From the NCBI GenBank assembly GCA_946122785.1, contig CAMGYJ010000008.1:8085475-8149474 (forward strand): a stretch of DNA of 64,000 nt, read 5' to 3'. The position numbers were made by a program, and so were the translations under genes. Position 1 is the stretch's first letter. Each line of letters opens with the position of its first letter. Source of the stretch: Linum tenue (Eukaryota; Streptophyta; Magnoliopsida; Malpighiales; Linaceae). Under the pieces are notes generated by a model. The model was given only the letters and a program-made list of their open reading frames with translations. It made no database searches and was not told where the DNA came from. Shown here one piece after another: positions 12,360 to 21,640 of this stretch.

Positions 12360-12620
12360 AGAACTTTCTCAATCAAGAGACCTTTCAATTCACGTATGCC
12401 GCCGCAACCACACCTCAGTGACTTGAATTCAAGGTGTTGAATGGATCGGTCACCCCATGGCGATTTAAATGTTCGCTCAACCCGATAAATCGGGTCACCT
12501 TTATAAATTTCTTATGTTGCTGGCTGATGTAAAGGCTCACGGTATTTGACTATCTTCACAACATACTCAGACGTACGTGTTCTCAATACTTCGTAATCAC
12601 GTCGTGGTTGGCTGCTAGTG
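12360..12620 (-). repeat. CYP80C-like upstream block, orphan unit 3
   Basis: Carries the CACCCCATGGCGATTTAAATG, AAATCGGGTCACC, TTCTTATGTTGCTGGCTGATG and TTCGTAATCACGTCGTGGTTGGC words seen upstream of the CYP80C-like genes. No P450 coding sequence is attached. Confidence 0.6.
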
Positions 12621-12734
12621 ATTCAGCATATGAACAAAGCCAAAGAAAAGGTGATGAGATATATATAGGTTCAGGCTAGCGTATGTCAGTCGTACATTAT
12701 ATATACTTTCGTCGAGTTTTACTATTTAGAGCAC

Positions 12735-12815
12735 GAATTAACCAAAATCTTGGGCATGATATTATACTCCTAATTTCTAATGGGTGAACCCCAGTTCCTA
12801 ATTCTCTAACCCAAG
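12735..12815. repeat. Solo half-copy of the neighbouring foldback element
   Basis: The stretch containing TTGGGCATGATATTATACTC and CCCCAGTTCCTAATTCTCTAA is a diverged copy of one arm of the foldback element at 12973-13363. Confidence 0.5.
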
Positions 12816-12972
12816 CCACAAGATTTATTTAATCTAAACAATAACAACCTACGGTTTTGATTCAACGAAATATATTGAAGTGCAAAAACCAAGTGTGAAC
12901 ACAAGCGTACGCTGTACGCCTGACGTACGCTAGCCTTTGCCATATATATATGTGTGTGTGTGTGTGCACGCC

Positions 12973-13363
12973 TTTTACGGTACCCCGGGTGAAATCCGGG
13001 GTACCGAATACCTTGAGTATGAAAACGCTATCTAGACCTCGAATTAGCATGATTTTTGGGCATGATACTATACTCTAACCCTTAATGAGCGAAACCTAGG
13101 TCCTAATTATCTAAATCATAAACTATATACCCTAATATGGTGCATTGGTTTTTTTGCCTATATTTGGATGAATCATAACCGTTGATTATTGTTTCTAAAT
13201 AAATTGATCTTGGGGTATAAGATTTAGAAAATTAAGACCTAGATTTTGATCATTAAGGATTAGAGTATAGTATCATGTTCGAAAGATTAGTCAATTCAAG
13301 TTCTGAATAGCATTTTCTTACTAAATATATGTTACCCCGAATTTCACACGGGGTACCGTAAAA
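12973..13363. mobile_element. Foldback/MITE element with long inverted repeats
   Basis: 391-bp element with termini TTTTACGGTACCCCG and CGGGGTACCGTAAAA. Pairing continues inward for about 170 bases on each side, including GGCATGATACTATACTCTAA on the left against its inverse near 13265-13285. No convincing target-site duplication was found, so the superfamily is open. Confidence 0.65.
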
Positions 13364-13649
13364 CTCACTATATATATATATAAAGAATGTATATAATATG
13401 TCAGTACACAGCCATACGAAACAATCGGCCAGGTCAAAAGCGGGTTTAATATGATGATGAGTTTTGGATCAAGAGTGAGTTTTATTTACTTTTGTAATTG
13501 GAGGGTTGGGGGTGAATTTTGTTAAAAATCGACCCGCTTTTCATTCAATCCGCACACAAAATATAAAAATAAAATTCCTTTTGAGAACCCATTTCTACCT
13601 TTTGAGAACCTATTATCTAATAAATTAATAATAGCTTTAACACTATTCC

Positions 13650-13697
13650 AAATTACTAAATTTATGAACCGCCGCATAGCACGGGCTTTCGTGCTAG
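13650..13697. mobile_element. Possible Helitron 3' terminus
   Basis: A GCACGGGCTTTCGTGC hairpin is followed immediately by CTAG and then T. Plant Helitrons end in a GC-rich hairpin followed by CTRR inserted before T, but the usual spacer of about ten bases is absent and no 5' TC end was found. Confidence 0.25.
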
Positions 13698-14195
13698 TTT
13701 TTTTTTTTTTTTTTTTTTTATAAAGGTGATGATTAAAATTAAAAGAAACAAAGAGTTTGATACAAGGAGGATCAAGAGAATTGATCCGAAAGCAACAAGA
13801 ACCAAACCCTGCTCAGGGGGGCAGATCGCTTCTGCAGGAAGGGGAAGCAAATAAGACAAGAAATAAAACAGAAGAAACCAGCACACCAAGCACGCCGGCA
13901 ATAGGGAGGCCTAGGATCCGCCTTCAAGACTAGAATTTCCAACGAAAGGGAGCGGGCAACACTGATGCATAAGAGCAAGCCACTCTATCCGGCGATCATC
14001 ATTCAAGATTCCAGCTGCCCTAGCCCAACTCAAAAGAACTCTGCAAATCTTATGAAAGATCACGCGCCAATGGGACGATTTATCATGGAAAATCCTGGCA
14101 TTCCTCTCCTTCTAGATCTCCCAGGAGAAGGCATGTAAGAGACCAGATGCGAAGTCATTCTTCCATTGGGTTTGGCTGCAACGACTCCATTAATT
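13698..14195 (-). mobile_element. 5'-truncated LINE retrotransposon fragment
   Basis: A run of T at 13698-13719 is the poly(A) tail of a minus-strand insert. Just upstream of it the minus strand encodes a broken LINE C-terminal region: a RNARIFHDKSSHW-like block near 14060-14110, then WARAAGIL, then RIEWL. These are typical of the segment after reverse transcriptase in plant LINEs. Stops and frame changes are present. Confidence 0.6.
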
Positions 14196-14479
14196 TTTTT
14201 TTTATTACACATTGTTTTGGTCATACACCTTATAGCTTCCTTGTTCGTAGACAAAGCTTTTCTGAATTATCTTTCATTTCAAAGATGACTTTTGTCAACA
14301 TTTTATAAATTGGGAATCAACTTATTATTTACGACAAAAACTAGCACATGTCTGATATCATTATAAAAAAAATATATAATACATGCTTATGTTCACAAAT
14401 ATTAGGTGCATTTTATATACTTTGATGAATCAGATTTATCGATTATCATTATTTTGATTAAATTGATCTTATGGATTTT

Positions 14480-15040
14480 GTTTAGAAATTAGGAATTGAG
14501 GGTCATCAATTAAAAGTTATGAAATAATATCATGTCTAAAATTTTGATGAAGTCATTATATAAATAACAAAATTGGGCATACGATAAATACAATAGGCTA
14601 AACCATTATTTAAATTAAGAACTTAAAACTATTATGTTGAATATTTATTTATCGAATTAACCTAGCTATAAACTGGTCCTTGTTTCATGACATGCATTAA
14701 GATCTCATATGAGAGCTCAAAATATTTCTAGAATAATGATTACAACAACACAATAGACCTTTTTGACTTTGTCATTTTCATTGCTATTTCTGGCTGTCTT
14801 CGTTCCTTTTTGCAATAAAAGTTTTCGTATCATCATTCGTAAAAAAAACACAAAAGCCAAAAATATCCAAAATAATTTGATTATCATAAGAAGTGATATA
14901 AATGTAAATGATAAACAAAACTCATTCGTCCAACGAACCGGGAACAAAGCTTGTACAAATACATTCACACAAGCCTTGATTTAAGATTAGTTCCATATAT
15001 GGACTATCATTCTCCTTCCTTTTTTTTATTGTAACTGCAT
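14480..15040 (-). repeat. Duplicated 3' flank of CYP80C-like copy 2
   Basis: Shares ordered blocks with 5220-5640 downstream of copy 1: a TATGAAATAATATCATGTC-type stretch, AAAATTTTGAT, AAGAACTTA(A/T)AACTA, and CTTTTTTTTATTGTAACT. It marks the extent of the segmental duplication. 14200-14480 shows nothing recognisable. Confidence 0.55.
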
Positions 15041-15077
15041 AAAGTGACTCTTGGCTTTGAAACAAACATGGAAGACG

Positions 15078-16746
15078 TCATAACGAACTCCTGCTGGGAA
15101 CAAGAAGCAGAGGTCGTTCCTTCTCCAACGTGGTCCCGAACTTCTCACTCATATCCAACTCCGTCGGATCTTCTCCATTGGAGAGGCACCAATCGAAGCT
15201 TCGAACCAAAGCAGCCAAAACCAATGGAATTTGTCGGGTGGCCAATGACACTCCGGGGCACATCCTCCTCCCAGCGCTGAACGGTAACAACTCAAAATCT
15301 TGCCCTCTAAAATCCACCTTCGAACCAATAAACCTCTCCGGCTTAAACGACGAAGGGTCATCCTCCCAGACCGTCGGATCCCTAGAAATAGCCCACACGT
15401 TGACCAAAACCTGAGCCCCTTCAGGGATCGTGTAATTCATCACCTCGCAAGTCTCCTGCGCTCGATGCGGCAGTAACAACGGCGCCGGAGGGTGTAACCT
15501 CAGCGTCTCCTTCACAATTGCGTTCAAATATGGAAGCCGAGATACTTCAGATTCGTCAATTATTGGTTTTCCCTTGAGCAGTGATGACAATTCAACCTTG
15601 AGCTCCTCCCGCAGCTTATCCATCGCTCCTTTGTTTCGAATCAGCTCTGCCATCGCCCATTCTATTGTAACCATGCTAGTATCCGTACCGGCGGAGAACA
15701 ATTCCTACACAAAAACCAGAGGAAAAGCTAAGCTCTTCTCACAATAGAAAGAAAAGTAGCAACATTCTCAATTAGCTCCTTTGCAAAACTAAGCTCAAAA
15801 TAATTATTGCGTGTAAACCAGAAAATCGAATTGACATTTTTTTCCCTTTTGAACTTACGAGAGTCAACCAGTCTATCTGGTCATCATCGAGTCCATTTTC
15901 CAGGAAAACATCCAAGAAATCTTCAACATCAAATCGCTCTCCCCGCCGCCGTCGTTCCCTCCTCTCTGTGACGTAAGGCTGCCAAACAGAGTAGAGCTCA
16001 TTACAACAGTGAAACATCTCACGTCTCAGGCCCTGAGGATCCAATTTCCTCAGAACTGGAAAAAATTCCGCGAGATTAGTTTTAGTCCCCAGTTCCATCA
16101 TCCTCCAAATCAGCGACTTCAGTCGCTTCGCAGTCTCGCTGCTGCTTTCGAACCCGATGCAATCTCGCGAGAACATGAGATTCGACAGCGAGTCGAAGAT
16201 GGTAGCGAAAACCACTTCGCCGATACGAACCGGCTCCCCTAATTTTCCATCAAGATATTCCGCCATCTGGGAGACCTTCCTCTCCCTGACGGAGGCCTGA
16301 GATTCGATCGCCCTCGCGGAGAATATCTGGTTCCTGAACATTGCTCGGAAGGCCTTCCACCTCTCGTTGTTGCAGTTGGAAGACCAAACAATCGCCTTGC
16401 GATCGAGCTCCGCCGTGTCGTAAGGCACGATGGTGGCGACGTATCTGGCGGAGAGGAGGCGGTCGTGGGTTCTCAGGATTTCTGCGGCGGCTGCCGGGGA
16501 AGAGGCGACGACGAGGAGCTGGGAGCCGAGGCGGAGGGAGATGAGAGGGCCGTGGAGCTGGGAGAAGCGTTGGAGGGAGACGTGAATTTTCTTGCCGAGG
16601 TGAGGGATGTTGCCTATAATTGGCCATGGCTTTGGGCCTGGCGGCAGCTTGTGTTTGGAAGCTGCAGAGGTAGAGAGAAATCGGGAAACGGTGATAACGA
16701 TAAGGATGGTGATGGCGAAGGTGTGGAGAAGAAGATAGAGTACCAT
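15078..16746 (-). CDS. CYP80C-like cytochrome P450, copy 2 (full length)
   Basis: Two exons, 16746-15859 and 15704-15078, phase-0 intron, 504 residues. Motifs: hydrophobic anchor, LPPGPKPWP hinge, I-helix AGTDTS, KETLR, FKPERF and haem loop FSAGRRMCPG. The start chosen (MVLYLLL) aligns with copy 1; an upstream in-frame ATG at 16791 would add a poly-lysine leader encoded by an A-run at 16747-16770 and is unlikely. Unlike copy 1 it keeps the C-terminal TLEKERPLLLVP tail. Its upstream region matches that of copy 1, but the TATA-box equivalent reads CCAGAAATA, so expression is doubtful. The role is probably oxidation of a terpene scaffold, as CYP80C genes are cluster members in Euphorbiaceae; families within CYP80 otherwise act on alkaloids. 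Confidence 0.88.
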
Positions 16747-17049
16747 TTTTTTTTTTTTTTTTTTTTTTGTCACGAGGATTGATTTTGACATAAGTTGATA
16801 TATAGCTGCTGGGCTTTTATTTCTGGAGCCACCGGTTCAGTCACTTCGTGGCAACTTACAACCAAAACAAAAATAGTATTTTGTAAAAATTGAAAAAAAC
16901 ACTATCCAAGTAATAAGTATGGCAAGATTTTGGAATTGCTATGCAAGTTCAGTGGCATTAGTATGATGTACTCATTCATAAAGAAAAAAACAAATAAGCT
17001 AACAGTATTTGACTAACTTCAATTATAAGAAAACAAATAAGCTAACAGT

Positions 17050-17096
17050 AGCTCGCTAGTTTCTACGATCATGACGCCGGCCGCGACATGTGGATC
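17050..17096 (+). pseudogene. Fragment of the C-terminal coding end of a RING-H2 gene
   Basis: A 45-base stretch including GATCATGACGCCGGCCGC and GACATGTGG matches, with few changes, the ancestral 3' coding end of the RING gene at 43.7-44.2 kb, the part now lying beyond the CACTA insertion at 39.90-39.95 kb. Frame-preserving translation gives DHDAGRDMW. It is an isolated exon scrap next to the upstream block of CYP80C-like copy 2. Confidence 0.55.
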
Positions 17097-17350
17097 GGAA
17101 CACCATGACGATTTAAATGTTCTCTCGACTCATCAATACATTGGATCGGGTCAGCTTCGCCAATTTCTTATGTTGGTGGCTGATGTACTCATTCATAAAC
17201 ACAACAAATAAGCCAACGGTATTTGACCCACATGAGCTCACAACATACTCAGATGTGTTCTTAATATACTTCATAATCAGGCCACTACTGTTGGCTGCTA
17301 TATAATTTATTAATGTACTCAACAAAATTTTGTAAATTGTTGCCCTCTGA
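17095..17350 (-). repeat. CYP80C-like upstream block, unit 4
   Basis: Part of the upstream region of copy 2 but separated from its start by about 350 bases. It contains GATCGGGTCAGCTTCGCC, AACGGTATTTGACCCACATG, TTCATAATCAGGCCACT and TTGGCTGCTATATAA, in the same order as the other units. Confidence 0.65.
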
Positions 17351-17423
17351 CGCACACTGCTGGCTGCACTCAGCTAGCTAGTGATTCAGCATATATGAAC
17401 AGCCAAATAAATATAGCCGTAGC

Positions 17424-17865
17424 TAGGGGTGGCTATACAGTCCGGTCCGGTTAAATTGGCCCAAATTGATCCGGTCCAGTCCGGTTTTTTTGAAAATATA
17501 AGGACCGAAGATTGGATTGGATATAGTCCGGTCTTAATCCGGTCCGGTCTTGACCCGGTCCAGTCCCAATTCGGTCTTGATTTTATATTGAGATTGTGGG
17601 AATTTGAGTGGCCTAAGGCCTAAAAGGGTGAGGAGTTGGTTAAGTTTTGTACTAAGTGCAAAGGTTTGTGACCGTTTATGCAAATTACCCTTAAGTTTTG
17701 GGTGTTGAGCTCTCTTATCCGGTCTTTATCCGGTTTTTTACCTCTAATCTAAGCCCAAAGATTGGATTGGATTGTTTACTATCCGGTCCCGGTCCGGTCT
17801 CGGTCCGGGTTATACGGTCCGGTTTCCGGTTTTTCATCCGGTCCCGGTCCAAATAGCCAGCCCTA
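17424..17865. mobile_element. Non-autonomous hAT element with 8-bp target-site duplication
   Basis: 442-bp element with ends TAGGGGTGGCTAT and ATAGCCAGCCCTA, flanked by the perfect 8-bp repeat GCCGTAGC at 17416-17423 and 17866-17873. The interior is filled with (A/T)CCGGTCC-type words on both strands, the usual subterminal repeats of this common plant hAT family. No transposase. Confidence 0.85.
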
Positions 17866-18280
17866 GCCGTAGCGCGCCACATGAAAGGTGACGACTGACG
17901 AGATAACCTTATAAGGAAAAAAAAGGTGACGCGATATTTATTAGAAGAATATATATATATATATGGCTACTTCGGTGTACTAAATAAACCAGTTTGTCTC
18001 AATAACTCAAGTTGTTGAGAAAAAGTTATGTTGGATCTTATGTCACTCTCTAATATGTAGTATTAGTCTAATATGATAATATAACATAGAAATTCATGTG
18101 CTTCTTGTCCATCATACGACAAGTAATGGTTGACATTGTTTTCACATGAATTGCATGTTCAAAATGATGATTATGAAACGAGTGCATTGGATGCACCAAA
18201 AAAAGTCGGTGCACTAAATACGCAATTATATTTACATAGACAACTACAACAATATTAAATTACTATGCTGGCTGATGGTA

Positions 18281-18290
18281 ATATAAATAC
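18281..18290 (+). promoter_or_regulatory. TATA box of CYP71-type gene A
   Basis: ATATAAATAC lies about 100 bases upstream of the ATG at 18387. The same spacing is seen in the two intact paralogues. Confidence 0.5.
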
Positions 18291-19524
18291 GAATGATCCA
18301 TCGTCCATCAAACAAACCAAAAACGTAACCCACGTACCAAGTTAGAAGAGAAAGAGAAAAAAAAAAGATTAATATAGAGAGAAGCTATGGCTGAGAAAGT
18401 GGTAGAAGTTGGGGAGCTGATGAGAGCAAACGACTATTTCATCATCCCAATTAGTGTCGCAATCCTGATCACCCTTCTTTCCGTGATCATAACGAAAAGG
18501 ACATTAGGGTCCTCGAAATCTGCCGGCGGTGAGAGAACTCCACCGGGGCCATGGAAGCTGCCGATTATCGGGAACCTCCACCAGCTGGCAACCGGCTCGT
18601 CCCTCCCACACCGCCGGCTAGCGGAGCTGGCCCAACAGTACGGTCCTCTCATGCAACTTCAGCTCGGCGAAATCCCCACGGTGATCGTGTCGTCCGCAGA
18701 ATGGGCCAAAGAGTTCATGCAGGCCCACGATCTCAACTTCGCCAGCAGGCCCTTCATCCCCGCGGCCAACATCATCTTCTACGGCGGCCGAGACATCGGA
18801 TTTTCCCCTCACGGACCCTACTGGACAAAGATGAGGAAGATTGTGGCCATGGAGCTTTTGGGCGCCAGGCGTACCAAGATGTTGCGGCCCATCATGGAGG
18901 AAGAGATGGCGAAGCTCGTGGGCCTGATCAACACGAAGCCCACCATCAACCTCACCGAAATGATGCTCTCCTTGGGCAACTCCATCACGTGCCGTGCCGC
19001 CTTTGGCAAGATTCAAAAGCAAGAGGAAGTTTTCTTGCCGTTTATTAAACAGTTCATGAAGATGCTGGGAGGGTTCAGCCTTGTCGACCTCTTCCCTTCC
19101 AGTAACTTGCTGCGGCTACTCGTTGCCAACGCAGCCGAGAGAAAACTGAAGAAGGTTCACTCCGCGGCCGATGCTATCATGGAAACTATAATCAACGACC
19201 GTTTAGCTAAGAGATCATCAAAAAAAGCAGCTGCTGGAAACGACGATGAAGATCTTCTTGGCGTGCTTCTGAATCTTAAAGACACTGACGACTTGGGCTT
19301 CACTGAGATTAAAGCTGTCATCCTCGTAAGTCACATGTTAATTCCATTAATTGTGTATTAATCGATCTCATGACGATGACATATATTAATATTATTGCAG
19401 GACATGTTTCTGGCTGGATCTGATACGTGGACCATTACCGTCGAATGGGCAATGTCTGAACTCATGAAGCATCCGAGAGTCATGGAGAAAGCGCAAAGAG
19501 AAGTGAGGAAAGTTTTTAATGGGA

Positions 19525-19529
19525 AAGGT
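19525..19529 (+). repeat. Copia target-site duplication, left copy
   Basis: AAGGT, repeated exactly at 24654-24658 on the other side of the element. Confidence 0.9.
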
Positions 19530-19848
19530 TGTTGATCTATCTAACTGTACGGAAATAGTAAACGGACAATGAACACGAGTTTTACGTGGTATCCCTGGAT
19601 ATCCAGGACTAATCCACGGAAGAGCGATAGAACACTCTTCGGCTACTGTTCTTACTGATTGAGTTTGATCGATAGTTCCACTGATACAACATACACTCAT
19701 AAAGACCCTAATGGCCGAACCCTAGCACCACGGGAACAAGACTCGACGTGGGCTAGTAAAGGTTGCATGGGCCGAGACTCAAAGCTACTTCTATTGGGCC
19801 ATTAGTTTACGTACTCACAACCAACAAATGCAGAATGAATATTTAACA
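19530..19848 (-). repeat. 3' LTR of the copia element
   Basis: 319 bp, TG...CA ends, no difference seen from the 5' LTR by eye. Confidence 0.92.
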
Positions 19849-19860
19849 GCCTCCCCCAAA
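19849..19860 (-). other. Polypurine tract of the copia element
   Basis: On the minus strand TTTGGGGGAGGC lies directly against the 3' LTR; it is the expected plus-strand primer. Confidence 0.8.
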
Positions 19861-21640
19861 TTGATGCCGGTTAACGAGCATCAATTTGTCAGACAGGAAA
19901 CGGTGTCTGCTTGTCGAGAAAGACTTGGTGAGCAAATCTGCAATCTGGTCTTCAGTACGTATGTAATGTAGTGCAATCGACCCATCTCGTACCTCATCCC
20001 GAATATAGTGCACATGAATCTCAATGTGCTTCGTACGATCATGCAGCACCGGGTTCTCTGCGATCCTAATCGCACTGGTATTATCAACAAACAGATCCAT
20101 GGGAGTCGTGCAACATATACCCATATCAGTAAGAAGTCGTCTCAGCCATGTCAGCTCGGAAGTCACATCAGACATCGCTCTATATTCAGCTTCAGTGGAT
20201 GACTTAGAAATCTTATCCTGCTTCTTGCACCTCCACGAAATAAAAGATTGCCCGAACTGCACACACCAGCCTGTAGTAGATCGTCTGGTGTCTATACACC
20301 CTGCATAGTCCGAATCTGAGTAGGCTTTTAGAGTATCCGAACCTGTGGAGGGAAAATACATACCAACTTCTCGAGTTCCCTGCAGGTATCGAAGTATGCG
20401 GTATACAGCTGCTAAGTGATCAACCCGTGGATCACCCATAAACTGACTCACTACTTGAACTGCATAAGCGATGTCTGGGCGAGTGGCCGATAAGTAAATT
20501 AAACTTCCAACCATACTCCGATACTGTGAACCATCTTTAACTCTCTCCCCCGAGTCCTTGCTCAACTTCAGATTACATTCCATCGGAGTATTTACCGGCT
20601 TGCAGTCTTCCATGTGATGATCACTAAGTAGGTCACTAATATACTTCTTCTGACTGAGCAATAGACCATCCTTAGTACGAGAAACCTCCAGTCCGAGGAA
20701 GTATGATAAATCTCCCAAATCTTTTATTCGAAACGCCTTCTGCAACCCTTCTTTTAAACTCTGAATGCCATCTGAATCGGATCCTGTGATGATCATGTCA
20801 TCTACATAAAGTAGAAGAAGAACAATACCCTTCGGAGTGGTCTTGACAAATAGAGATGGATCGTTCAAACTTTGGCTGCAGCCCAGGTCTAGAAGAGTAG
20901 CCTGAAACGTTTCAAACCAGACTCGAGGTGCCTGCTTCAACCCGTATAGAGATCTGTTCAGCTTGCATACCTGCCCAGGAGTCCCTACATTATAACCAGG
21001 TGGCTTCTCCATGTATATAACTTCATCTAAATCCCCATGAAGGAATGCGTTCTTCACGTCAAGTTGAGCAAGAGGCCAATGTTTCATAGACGCCACTGCT
21101 AGAAGAGTTCGGACAGTAGACATGCGAGCCACAGGAGCAAAGGTCTCAGTGTAGTCCACCCCGTGCTCCTGTGTATATCCTAAAGCCACTACCCGGGCCT
21201 TATGGCGCTCAATCGACCCATCCGGAAACATTTTAATAGCGTACACCCACTTACTACCAATCGTCGGGATATTCGGTGGACGGTCAACCACGGTCCATGT
21301 ATTGTTGGCATGATGTGCATCAAATTCACACTCCATCGCCTCTTCCCAGACAGGATCCCCCTGAGCGTCTTTATACCGGGTAGGAACAACCAGAGAAGTG
21401 ACCCCATATGCCAAGTAGTCATCGAAATGGGCAGGAGGTATACCTTTTGTGCTGCGGACGGAGCGGCGAAGTGGAAGAGAAGCTGGGGCCGAGTCCATAG
21501 GTGGCGATGATGTAGCTGTGGCCAAAGAAGAAGGTGTGGCCGAGGGAGAAGCATGACCCGAAGAAGAAGCTGCGGCCGAGGGTGGAGTAGTGGCCGAAGA
21601 GGAAGATGCTGCCGAGAGAGAATCAGTGGGCGGAGACTAG
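19849..21640 (-). pseudogene. Copia pol, distal part: reverse transcriptase and RNase H (frameshifted from gag-int)
   Basis: This frame encodes WVYAIK-x-PDGSIERHKARVVA, the DVKNAFLHGDL block, the RT active site YVDD, SLYGLKQAPR, and the RNase H segment with GCIDTRRSTTG and SSTEAEYRA. It ends in SFSTSRHRFLSDKL close to the polypurine tract. It is out of frame with the upstream gag-integrase frame: the change occurs in the serine/proline-rich linker near 21637-21645, and a TAG lies in this frame just upstream. Copia elements normally have one continuous ORF, so one base has probably been gained or lost. Confidence 0.85.

Noticed and set aside
14717..14984. Opposed small frames downstream of CYP80C-like copy 2
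   Set aside because: AT-rich, low complexity, no homology, lying in the duplicated 3' flank.
16747..16791. Upstream in-frame start for CYP80C-like copy 2
   Set aside because: Would add a poly-Lys leader encoded by an A-run, absent from copy 1 and incompatible with an N-terminal membrane anchor.
21189..21640. Programmed ribosomal frameshift between copia gag-int and RT
   Set aside because: Copia families use a single ORF; no slippery sequence was seen and the offset lies in a low-complexity linker, so mutation is simpler.
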